A stretch of DNA of 64,000 bases from Dendrolimus kikuchii (lineage: Eukaryota; Arthropoda; Insecta; Lepidoptera; Lasiocampidae). The notes beneath the pieces were generated by a model. It did no database searches, was not told where the DNA came from, and saw only the letters and a list, made by a program, of their open reading frames with translations. The translations under genes were made by a program, and so were the position numbers. This document shows, piece by piece, positions 23,053 through 33,489 of the stretch. The first letter of the stretch is position 1; each line of letters opens with the position of its first letter. The stretch lies in assembly GCA_019925095.2 (NCBI GenBank), contig CM034389.1, forward strand, positions 23,361,435-23,425,434, written 5' to 3'.

Positions 23053-24016
23053 TACAAAGATTACACCTACATTAGATTTAATTTAAAATAAATTCTTCAT
23101 AATGTTCCAAACCTAAATCATCACTCATGTATAGGTTTTGAATTTAGTATAATGAACATAGTGTTATGGCTCATAGCTGCTTTACCTACATATCATAACC
23201 ATGTATTTTTATACAGGATTCGATTCCTAACAAGATGCCGCTAGTTTTCGTCAAAACCGACCTCGAGACTGCTTTAAGTGTTTTTCGTTAGTTAGTATAG
23301 TTTAACACTACGCCCTCAAGGCACACTTGAAAAAATCATGTTTAAACCTTATATAGTTAACGTATCTTCTAACTTGTATATATACAAACCTTCAGAGGGA
23401 AGTTAATCAACTCATGGTGGAAAACGCATAAAAAATATATGCGTTTTTCACCATCGATATATAGACAAACAGATAGACAGACGCAGAAAGCGACTTTATT
23501 TTATATTATGTAAAGATGAAATTTTCAAAAACGATTTCGATGAGACTTTAGAGAAAGATGTTTTAATTTAGGTACTTTGCTATGTCGTTAATTTCGTCGG
23601 CAGTAGGCAGAATATAAATAAGCCGGCAATGCTTAGAGAACTTCCTAGAAAACTTCCACGCTTTTTATTGTATTTATGTGAATCATGATCTGGTTTTGTA
23701 TGGAGATGCGATTAATTTTTTATGGGCGATGCTCGATAGTCGCCTACGTAAAGCGAACAAGTTTTATATAAAAACTTGAAGAGCTTTTAAATAGTCACAG
23801 TTTTTGTTATAGCATGTCATCGTGATGGATTTATGCCCTTTAGATATTATATATTACTCGATAAATTGCTACAAGATTGTTGAGATAAAGAACCGTTAAG
23901 TTTTATCGTAGATGGGAAAAACATCGTAAGTATAGCTGCTTCAGAATTGCTAAATATTAAAAATACATTATAATTATACTGTAAAAAAGCTTATTGATAT
24001 TTATTCTTTGTATACT
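23053..24016. other. Intergenic DNA between the two ABCG genes
   Basis: AT-rich with no coding support. A short hairpin near 23412-23452 (atggtggaaaacgcata / tatgcgtttttcaccat) is the only structure noted. Confidence 0.5.
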
Positions 24017-25260
24017 AGCTTCTGCCCGCGACTTCGTCCTGTTAGTCCCGAGTACTTATATGTTAAAAAAAAACACTTTTGCCTATTAGGATGCCTTTTT
24101 TATTTCACTATTACGAATAGTAGGTGACTTGGAGTCTCAATATACGGGACCTCAAAGGTCTACCGGACCGATATGGTATTAGTCTAGGCAATCCAGCCGG
24201 CAGGCATAAACCAGGTCCGTAGCTGTAGAGCTGTGGCTAATAACCAAAACAACTCTGTGAATTTGGAAAAAGATTTGGCATTTATAGGCAATTACTGCTG
24301 ATCGACATTTTGGAAACCGAAGTTAATGAACTGTTCGACTCAGCAATAAGTGCTTACCGAATAGGGTTGTAACAGTCCGCGTAGAAAGTTTTTTTAACTA
24401 TCCCACGGTAACTCTTTAATTTTTCGGGATCAAAAGTATCCTATATGTTACATACATACATACATACATACATAACTTCACGCTAGTTCCCTTGCGGGGT
24501 AGGCACGAACAACAGAGTGCCATTTAGGCTTATTCTTACAGACCTCACTTGCCTCTTTGACATTCATAACTCTTGTCATGCAAGCTCGTCTGTTCTTAAG
24601 GCTCCTGACATCACCTTCTGCTAGTACACGATCAATTTGATCATGGAAGGTGTGTCGTGGCCTTCCACGACTTCTGCATCCATCCACTTTTGCATTGTAT
24701 CAGATATACACATTTAGTCATTCTTTCATCATGCATTCTTTCCACATGCCCGAATCACCGGAGCATTCCTTTCCTTACCTTCACCCCGACACTCTCTTTC
24801 AGACCAACTCTCTTTCTTACTTCGGTATTACGAACGCGGTCCGCGAGCGTCACTCCGCAGATTTTGCGCAGTGCTCGCATCTCGACCGCGTTTACTCTAC
24901 TTTCATGCTCTTTCTTCCATACCCAACTCTCGCTTCCATACGCGAGCGTAGGTACCAGCACCGCGTTGTGTACGGCGAGCTGGGCCTTCTGGCTGAGGTT
25001 CTTAGCGCCTAGAAGTTTACCTAACGCTCCAACATATCCTATATGTTGACCAGTGATATAAGCTACCACCGTACAAAAATTCATTTAAATTGGTCCAGTC
25101 ATTTCGGAGATTAGCCCGTACAAGAAAACAAACCGAGAAACAAAAAAATTTGAAAAAAGTCTAAATTAGTTCTATTTCTTCTTACACCCCCCTGACTCGG
25201 TATTGAGCATTTTTTTTTTCATTGTACCGAAATTGGACCTCTAAAGTTTTATTATATGTA
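24017..25260 (+). repeat. Interspersed repeat of the same family, split by a LINE
   Basis: Left part 24017-24449 (ttctgcccgcgacttcgtcc ... gggatcaaaagtatcctata) and right part 25035-25260 (gatataagctaccaccgtac, ttggtccagtcatttcggag). The LINE fragment at 24450-25034 separates them. The middle (24110-24360) contains further unrecognised sequence. Confidence 0.62.
24450..25034 (-). mobile_element. 5'-truncated LINE with (ATGT)n tail, nested in an older repeat
   Basis: Bounded by a 13-bp direct repeat tatcctatatgtt at 24437-24449 and 25035-25047. In element direction it encodes LAVHNAVLVPTLAYGSESWVWKK, NAVEMRALRKICGVTLADR, a frameshift, then GRPRHTFHDQIDRVL and a C-terminal YPARELA-stop, which is the RT C-terminal part of a LINE type common in Lepidoptera. 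It ends in (ATGT)n rather than poly(A), as is usual for RTE-like elements. The flanks rejoin as a continuous copy of the repeat seen at 2300-2600, confirming insertion. Confidence 0.78.
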
Positions 25261-25991
25261 GACTACTACTTAAGACTACTTAAGGGCTTAAAATGTTATT
25301 TCGTTAATGTATGTTAATACTATTTAAATAGCACAAAAATACATGACTCTCCAATGTATTGAAATATGTAAATGAAACTAAAATAACTTATAACATTTTA
25401 TTTTTACTTATACATTCACATTATGCTAAATAGGGGTCTATTTAGGACAAGTTGAGAACTGAAATTTCATAAAAGTAGCCTATTAGAGTATGAGAGAAAT
25501 ATAGAGTATCAGGAGTATTAGGAGAAGGTTTATTATTTTTATAAAACTCAAAATTTTTATATTTTAATGCGAAATATTACATTTCATATATTACAATATT
25601 TAAGATATAAGATTCAATCTAAATTACTCTTTAAATCACTAGTATAAAGTTCTAAATTCAATACACTGTTACGCACAATTTACTTTGATTTACGTTTATA
25701 AGAATATCTGCCTTAACTATATACGGATAGAGCTAAAATTCATTTGACATCTTTTAACTTTTATTTAAAGTGAAAATTAATGCTAACGGATAAAAATAAA
25801 TGCATTTTATTTCGAATTAAATAAGGTTGAATTTTATATGTTTATCTCTTTTTAGTGTCGCTTTTTTTCGTTTCATCGAGTTTCAAACCACGATTCTAAA
25901 GAAGTTTTACTTCAAAATGTAACAAAACTTGTTTTATATGTTTATTTATTATTCCGAAATAAATAATATTTTTTCTTCTTTTTTATATAGT

Positions 25992-25997
25992 ATTTAT
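25992..25997 (-). promoter_or_regulatory. Polyadenylation signal behind the distal ABCG terminal exon
   Basis: AATAAA on the minus strand 14 nt after the stop at 26011. The proximal terminal exon has no signal this close. Confidence 0.5.
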
Positions 25998-26010
25998 TAA
26001 GTCAAGAAAT

Positions 26011-26399
26011 CTAATAAACAGGGGTACCTTTACTTCTTTTTACCACCATTAAATACGCTATTAAATGAGCCCCAAAATACATGACTATCAAGCAAAGGTT
26101 GTTCCTCCAAAGATGACTCTCGTCAAAGCCAAACCTCACCAGAACATCGTGCCCGGTTCTTATACAAGGTATTCCCGGAATATTCACACAAGTTATAGTA
26201 TCAACGTAATCCCACTGTAGTATAGATATAGCTTCGGTGCCATAGTAAAACCCTGAGATATACCTTATCCAGGATACGTATGGAGAAGCGCTAGCTAAGT
26301 TCAGATAGATGCCTGAGAACATTATACCGATAAGGTCGAAAGGAGTGGATAGTAATGCGGCTGTTTCCATTTTGTCGAAGGTTGCTGACAGAAAAGAAC
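26011..26399 (-). CDS. ABCG minus-strand terminal exon, distal copy
   Basis: Also exactly 389 nt with the same phase-1 acceptor (atttacag). It reads (G)SFLSATFDKMETAAL, PFDLIGIMFSGIYLN, VSWIRYISGFYYGTEAIS, TCVNIPGIPCIRTGHDVLVRFGF, a TM helix, KRSKGTPVY and stop. By hand count it matches the proximal copy at about 85 of 129 positions. AATAAA lies about 14 nt after the stop (minus strand, 25992-25997). No other ABCG exon was seen between the two copies, so it is either an alternative last exon or the remnant of a duplicated gene. Confidence 0.82.
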
Positions 26400-27338
26400 C
26401 TGTAAATAATAATTCTATTAATATGACATAACTTTTCATTTATATTGCTAAGCTACATAGCGAATTTACTGGAGATCATTTTTATGTAGTATTTGTAAAG
26501 AAAATTAAACATGACTAATTGTGCCCACTTAAGCGTTGGAACAACGACATCTGTGCCGTCGCGGGCTCAAGGTGGCTGGAGGGTCCAAAAATAGAATAAT
26601 TCAAAAAAAAAAATAGTAAATGACTAATTAAAACAAAATACTGACATTTTGAAATATTATTGTATGACATGTTCGTTATGGATCAAATAAAAAGGCTCAT
26701 TATTTTATTAATTGTGCTATGATTGATGACTTTATTGCTTATCATCTTATTTTTTAAGCTTTATTATAATTAATTAGTTCCCAGAGGCGAGTTACATCGA
26801 TTGTGTAATGTAACGAAGTAAAACCACCTTCACATGAGATATTAGTTTGTGTTAAGGCACAAAGTAGAATCGACATAATAAAGAAAATAAATGTATAAAA
26901 TTGAATACATATTGAGCGACGCTGAAATACTTATAAATTATTAATTAATTACCACGCTTGTCATGTAGGATTATAAGATTGGCTGACACCAATCATAATT
27001 TAATTTTTGTAATATTGTTTTAAAATAATTACCTGTTTTGGAGTACCAGTTTCACATGATTCTAATGTGTCAAGAACTCGCTTTACAGGAATTAATTACC
27101 ATAGCTGATTCTAACTTTCGTCTCGGCTTTATAGAAGTAATTTTAGGGTTCTATAGTCATTTTATCAAGGTAGGGTACCTCGATAAAATATATAATATGA
27201 TAATAAATATATGATAATACAAATTCATCCGCTTACTTTCGGTCGACACAGGTATTCTTATTAGAGGCTACTGAGTTTATAGGTTTATATTAATCTTAGA
27301 GTAATATATTAAAATATATAAATTTCGAAAAAAAACTC

Positions 27339-27956
27339 AAGTGGTTGCCAATTCGTTTTCGCCGAAATACTCACATTCTTTCATTGCTTTATAGTATTTT
27401 ATACATCCCTAATACTCCACAGTACCTTAAAGAACGCTTCGAATTTATTTTTTGCTCTCACAATTTATGCCCTTCCAGTCAACATAGACTTATTACTCCT
27501 ATTCACAATACAACGTTCTTCAATAATTTTTTCACGGTTAAGGCTGTCCAACTTTGGAATTCATCGCCTGTTGCTGTCAGACAAGCAAAATCCCTAATAA
27601 CATGTAAGAACTTAGTCAGGAAATTCTATCTGCAATATAATAATATGTAATTTTATATAATTAGTAGATATTATATTGCATATAAGTTTAGTGTTTATGT
27701 TTAAATAGTTGCATATTATCACCATATCTTGTATATGTATATAACTTATGTGTATATTTGTATATATAGTATAGTTATATATTTATTAGTAAAATGTAAG
27801 TAATCGTACAATAATTATGTATACCACCATCAGGTTGTCTGGAAGAGATAGCTTTTTAGCGATAAGACCACCCTTTGTACCCAACTAGACTAATACTAGT
27901 TCGTAAGTTTTTCTGTAATGGTGTACAATAAAGTGTTATCTATCTATCTAAAGCTG
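27339..27956 (+). mobile_element. LINE 3' end with (ATCT)n tail
   Basis: A frame of about 100 codons (27345-27650) ends a LINE ORF2: LPIRFRRNTHILSLLYSIL, YLKERFEF, RLITPIHNTTFFNNFF, AVQLWNSSPVAVR. A 3' UTR follows with ggttgtctggaagagatagc and ggtgtacaataaagtg, ending in (atct)n. The same UTR tail appears alone at 13470-13600 and 22915-23050. Confidence 0.75.
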
Positions 27957-28175
27957 AAGAGTTAGTTTGTTTGTTGGATTGAACGCGCTAACCTCAGGAA
28001 CTGGTCTGATTTGAAAAAAAAATTCAGTGTTAGATAGCACATTTATCGAGGAAGGCTATAGCTTATATATCATCACGCTAAGACCAATAGGAGCGGACCA
28101 CCAATGAAGTGTTTCAAAATCGGGGGGTTTTGTAAACAAATTCCACGCGGACGACGTCGCGGGCATAGCTAGTGA
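27953..28175 (-). repeat. Interspersed repeat, same family, short copy
   Basis: In reverse ctagctatgcccgcgacgtc, gtccgcgtggaatttg, ccccgattttgaaacacttc, and at the end gaggttagcgcgttcaatcc. Directly abuts the (atct)n tail of the 27339 LINE. Confidence 0.62.
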
Positions 28176-30903
28176 AGTTATATAGAAAGGTTATTAATAT
28201 CATTACGTAGAAGTATCCATTGCTCTTATACATATAGCTGAGGGAAAATATTTTTTGCAATGTATGTAAGTACCTAGGCGTGTGAGGTATCATTAATCAA
28301 TTTTAAGAAATGTTTTACATGTTCCATAATTATTTTTTCTTGAAATCGATTAATACGTTTCCGAAGTCGTAAACAGTGTGTATGTGTGTGTGTATGTATG
28401 TACAACTTTTTAAACTATGAAGTAAAAAATCTGAAAACAAGCTAATATTACTTGAAAATAGTTTTAACGAACATTAGCTTAAACGCGATCCGGTCAGAAT
28501 TTTTTAGCTAATTTTCGATTATTAATAAATGAGTATCACATCTACGGAATCCTTCATTTTGCGTACATTGCTCCGCACTTGTTCCATTTTTTTTAAATAA
28601 GAAGTATTTTACACGTTATACTTAATATGGCCTTTGAAAGGTTATTATTAAATGCATCGATGCGTAAACCAATATATTTAAATTATAATTTTAAAATTGA
28701 GCGTAAGAATGTAGAATCAATGCCATTGATGAATGGGTTGGTTTAGTGTCTACGATGATTAGTTGTTATATTCATATATAACTCAAAATCAAATTACTAA
28801 CCATTTCAATCCAGTCGCGTACGAATTAGTTACCACAAACAACCAACAGCGTCATGAGCTTTTATAAGCATTACTATAGTAAAGCAACACTAGAATCTGT
28901 TTTGGTCGACTGTAGCCTATTGGGTCGTTTAGGTTACGACCTCCAGGTCACGTTAGGTTTTATACGTGATCGGCGTGAAATGGGTGGCCTGCAACTACTC
29001 CTAATTCATATAGAGGGCAAAAGTACTGAAAGCTCATTTCTTTACTTTTTTACTGATTTTATTATTGTATCATTAAACTTTTCATATGTCTTTTTCCATA
29101 TCTTTTCTTTCTGTACCACCAAACATTTTAAAGGCTTATAGATGTCTATAATATCACGGAGTTCATAACCCGGTGTTATCATTACTGTAGACGACTAATT
29201 TGTAGGTTAGATCGTCTGCTCTATTCCGTTTCTTTAACGTCATAAAAAGTTCAGACGTAAGAAAAATCATTGAGTTACGCTTAAATATTTCAGTGTGATT
29301 TTTCTGTTTTTTTTATATATTGGAACTGTAGAAGTGTGTCGACCACGCAATTAACTCCTCACCGAATTTAAATTCTACACATTGCTACAGATTTGATATG
29401 CTATGGGCCTTATAATCAACTTTTTCATAAAAGGCAAGGTCAGTAGCCAACAGCGTTCTAAAGATATATATAGCTAATATATTAAATTATTCCAAAATAA
29501 TACAACCGCAATCCGCACTCTACTTTATTTTAAGACACGAATTTATTTTATAGACAGTTCGTAAATCTATTTAAGTAATACTCACCGAGATACTTATCTT
29601 GTTGGCAGTCTAGGGAGTTAGGGAGCAAGATTATATTTACATACATTTATGTAATGTATATAATCAAAAACTATTACACTTGAGACTGGGTGCGGTAATG
29701 CGGTTGAATCAATTACAGTAATTGAACCTCCAAAAAGCCGGTAATTGTATTTATTTAAGCAAGTAAGTGCGATACTAGGTATTAGTGTACAATGTTAACT
29801 ACAACTTAAGCCTGTGTTAAACACATTTGGCCACTCTCACAGAAATTTAATGGACGATTATCTTAAAAAAAGTTACAATTTATTGTTTTAGTTACAGAGG
29901 ACAATTCCTCGCGCACTGGGGTAATAAACCCTATATCAAATAAGTAAAATAAATTTACCCTTATTACACGTAATATTTGCAACTTATTTATCATTGGCAA
30001 CTAACAGTTAAATGCAAAACTTATTCGCAAACATTTAATATATCCATCTATTTTGACTTCGGCGAAGTTTGTCGGAGATTTAATTGCCAAGCCTATAGAA
30101 TAAATGTTTATTTTCTCTAACACCAACTACTTCTGTTTCTACTGTTTCCCATTTAAAGACAAATGTTACAGAATTTACTTTCAAAGAGGCATACAATAAT
30201 GGGAAGGCGCATTTAATGTTCCGGCTAATTTACACATGATTACAGGTAAATTATGTTGATAATGATACCCAAATATGAATCAGCAAACAATCTCTTTTGT
30301 TTTGTCACTTATTACTAAGTAAATCTGTAATTCTGTAACTATAGCCGTATACTTGGGATCTAAGGATGGCATGCAAGAAAAAACTAGACTTCTTAAAAAT
30401 TTATTTTCACAATAACTAATAACCAATTCTTAATTAATTAAACACGGTATAAAAATGACCCACATAATAAGTCGTATAAATGTTACACAAAATTTTGTTT
30501 ATTTAATATTTTGTATGTACCTATTAAGTGGCATCACGTCATTGTAATTAATCACTCGCCTTCATGCTTTCAAAAGGTGGGGTTTCAAATAATATACCTA
30601 GGTTAATATGTTCAAATTAATCATCAGGATATTAATATTATCAAAAAGGAATTCTGGAATACTGTGGTCAGAACGTTTGTAACAAAGCAATAAATATTAA
30701 CATTTCTTCTGTCTTTGATACGATTTTTTGTATAAAGTTGGTCATGTCAATTAAAATCATGTCCGACACGTGTTTGTATAAGGTTTTTATAACATTATGA
30801 TACACGTGGTTTTTTTTTCTGAGCATTATTCCATACGACCAACTACAAAAATCCATACATTTTTTACGCAAGAAATATTACTAAAAATCGTATCAGAGAC
30901 AAA

Positions 30904-31292
30904 TCAGTACACAGGTGCTCCCCTACTTCTCTGGATGACCATGATGAAAGCAACAAAATGCGCTACAAAATACATTATAGTCAAACATCCGCAGTTTCTC
31001 CAAAAATGCGCTTCAACGTAGCCATATCTCTTAAGGACGTCTGGCCCTGTTTTAATACAAGGTATACCTTCAACGGCAACACAATCTATAGAACTAATAG
31101 AATCCCATTGAAGTATAGAAATCGATTCGACGCCGTAATAGAAAGCTGATACGTATCTAAGCCACGAGAAGTAGGGTGAAACGGAATCTAAGTTGAGGTA
31201 CAAGCCGGAGAACATCGTGCCAATAAGGTCAAAAGGTACAGCAAACAGGGCAGCGGTTTCCATTTTGTCGAATACAGATGAAAGGAATGAAC
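30904..31292 (-). CDS. ABCG minus-strand terminal exon, proximal copy
   Basis: 389 nt with acceptor aaatttcag. It reads (G)SFLSSVFDKMETAAL, PFDLIGTMFSGLYLN, FSWLRYVSAFYYGVESIS, then DCVAVEGIPCIKTGPDVLKRYGY, a TM helix, QRSRGAPVY and stop. PFDLI and the C-x-K-T-G-x-x-V-L loop are Brown-like. It is intact. No AATAAA lies close behind the stop; a candidate is about 400 nt downstream near 30498. Confidence 0.85.
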
Positions 31293-31335
31293 CTGAAATT
31301 TGCAAGGGTCTTGTAAATTATAGGACATTTAAAGC

Positions 31336-31500
31336 GTAATTGAACGTAGTTTAGCAGGAACGACCTAACACACAAAAAGTCGGTTTTTGAGTTATTGAGG
31401 TTTTAAGTTTAGACAAAAATTGCCGGTAAATTGGTATATACAACTCATTTTTGACCACAATGTGGGTTGAGTCCTTTCTGCTAAACTACGTCCAATTATG
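31336..31500. mobile_element. MITE with 'aattgaacgtagtttagcag' inverted ends
   Basis: Left taattgaacgtagtttagca, right (complement) ataattggacgtagtttagc, then further partial pairing (aggaacgac / aaaggactc). About 165 bp, just upstream of the proximal terminal ABCG exon's acceptor on the minus strand. Confidence 0.65.
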
Positions 31501-32185
31501 ATACATAGATGTAATATCACTGTGAAAAATGATACATTATGTTTTTTAATTAAAGCTCCATGTAGATACTGCATTAAATTATAATTCTTATAGGGATTTG
31601 GAAATGTGATAAAAACCATAAAAATACTACTCGGCAGGATAGACCTTGTCTGTCTTTAAGTATTACTATCATTACTACATAGTTTATTGTAACCATTATT
31701 GTGGTTATTGAAATGGCATGTATGTGCAATATTTTAAAATAAATTCTTACTAAGTTTTAAATGTTAAAACTTGCGTATATTAACAAAGTTTTGTAGTTGT
31801 ACGGACTAGTACCCGCACATTGCCGTGTCAGCGGTTTTACGTCGACACGTGCATTTTAGCATATAACATTCATCTACTCGTACGGTGCTCGTAGTCGTTT
31901 AGTACCGTACTCGGTCAGTCGGCAAAACAGCCTCTGATCCTAGTACAATCATTTCATTAGCATAACTTTATGCAATAAAAAATGTACATCTACAAACTTC
32001 TATCGCTAACATCCTCATCCATAAATAAAACCTACAGAGGTAAAAATTAAGATATATAAATTTAAATATTACTAAATACGTTTTTCACATTGCAGACGCT
32101 AAAAATCAATATGTTTTTAGGTCACAAATGATATCACTTGTTTTTATATTGTCAGATAGCAGAAACAAAATTAGTCGATGATTCA

Positions 32186-32357
32186 GAGCCGATTTTTTAA
32201 ACACCAGATAAAAGTTACTCATAGTAATAAAGTATAACACGGAAAAATTAAGAATGTTACTTACGTGAATAAAACAGTTATGGTTTTACTTTAGAATTCA
32301 CTCAGGTTATAATTGATTACATTGATAACTTTTATCTGATGATTGAAAATTCCGGCC
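32186..32357. mobile_element. MITE with 'ggccgatttttcaatca' inverted ends, copy 2
   Basis: Shares the ends (gagccgatttttt / gattgaaaattccggccc) and the inner block gaattcactcaggttataat with copy 1, but is longer in the middle. It lies in the intron before ABCG exon 32760-32895. Confidence 0.72.
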
Positions 32358-32759
32358 CTCAATCGAATAGAATGCCGTATTACTACTGTATATTAAACTT
32401 TTAAAATGCCAGTGGATCTATGAAATCTGCATTAATTTGTACTGTCTATTCGGTGTCAATTTTATTTAATGATAAAGAGAATTAAATTGTTGTGACACTT
32501 AATGTTGGCAACTGTTTTAGATATATACTCGTATGCATATGAGATGTAGGAAATATTTGATTAAATTATTAAGCAATTTTAGCTTTTCAATTATCTATCA
32601 TACATAACAGACCACAAATTTCTAAATACTTATTGTACACAAATAATCCTTTCCTATCTACTTATTTTAGTCGTACTACAAGCAATTACGGATAAAGGTT
32701 TTATTTTTCTTTTGAGTTTAAGGCAATAACTGTGTCTATATTTCTAAGTTTCTACTTAC

Positions 32760-32895
32760 CGTAGGCATTTGCATAGTTGGCACAGAGCACGCAGACGGAG
32801 CAAAAACTAAGCCACCCATAGAGACCCCCACGTAGTTGGGCTATTGAGAAGATCAGGGTCCCGAAAAGTGTTGGTGCTATTATAGCACGTGGTAT
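32760..32895 (-). CDS. ABCG minus-strand exon: TM3-TM4 region
   Basis: 136 nt, the same length as plus-strand 16827-16962. It starts with the same IPR and contains hydrophobic TLFGTLIFSIA and SFCSVCVLCANYANAYG. The donor splits the last Gly codon, which both downstream terminal exons can complete. Confidence 0.86.
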
Positions 32896-33175
32896 CTGAA
32901 AGTGCAAGGAGGAAAATGTACAAATAAATCTCATTCGGAAATAGAAAAGAAACAATTTATGTTGACAATAAGTAATCCTCAATAAGCCGAATTGGAAGGA
33001 TTGGATTGAGGAGACCAAGAATATTCTATTCTACTTCTGTAGAATAGAATATTCTTTACTGCACACAAGAAAACATGAGTTAACAATCATTTAACTAGTA
33101 CAATCGTCGATCTTATCGCTAACAGCGATTCTTCCAGACAACATGTTTTATATTGATCATCTAAAGACACAATTT

Positions 33176-33387
33176 ACCCGTTCATTTTCAAAGTATATAA
33201 TTTTGTATATGATATTTACATAGCCGAACGTATTAATATAAAATATATATTCGGATTTAAAGAGATTAAATTCTGTACATTTTCGTGACAATTTTTCTTT
33301 TTGTGTCTCATGTGACATAACAGTTGTCAATTATAAAAACATCCAATCTCGCCTGCCAGGCAGTAGGCGAACAGGTTTGTTTCGCCA
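33176..33387 (-). repeat. 3' LTR of the Kabuki-like element
   Basis: Repeats the 5' LTR and is followed in element direction by non-coding DNA with a LINE-tail relic (about 33110-33150), not by the missing half of the ABCG exon. The last ~30 nt expected from the 5' copy are absent, so it may be slightly truncated. Confidence 0.8.
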
Positions 33388-33403
33388 CACCACCCCCCCA
33401 CGG
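33388..33403 (-). other. Polypurine tract of the Kabuki-like element
   Basis: In element direction CCGTGGGGGGGTGGTG directly abuts the 3' LTR start TGGCG. Position and G content fit the plus-strand primer of a Ty3/gypsy element. Confidence 0.7.
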
Positions 33404-33489
33404 AGACAAAAAGAAGAACTTAAAAAAAAACTAATTATTACAATAGTAAAAAACTTAATAACTAACAAGCACAGCAACAGATGAAGGGC

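Larger units (their letters stand above)
26400..30903. other. DNA between the two terminal ABCG exons
   Basis: Contains the LINE end (27339-27956) and a short repeat (27953-28175). The rest, including a 95-codon plus-strand frame at 28854-29141, shows no recognised family. No minus-strand ABCG exon other than the two terminal ones was seen. Confidence 0.55.

Noticed and set aside
24450..24474. (CATA)n as an independent microsatellite
   Set aside because: It is the (ATGT)n tail of the minus-strand LINE, inside the target duplication.
28854..29141. 95-codon plus-strand frame
   Set aside because: No recognisable motif, hydrophobic low-complexity end, no paralog in the window.
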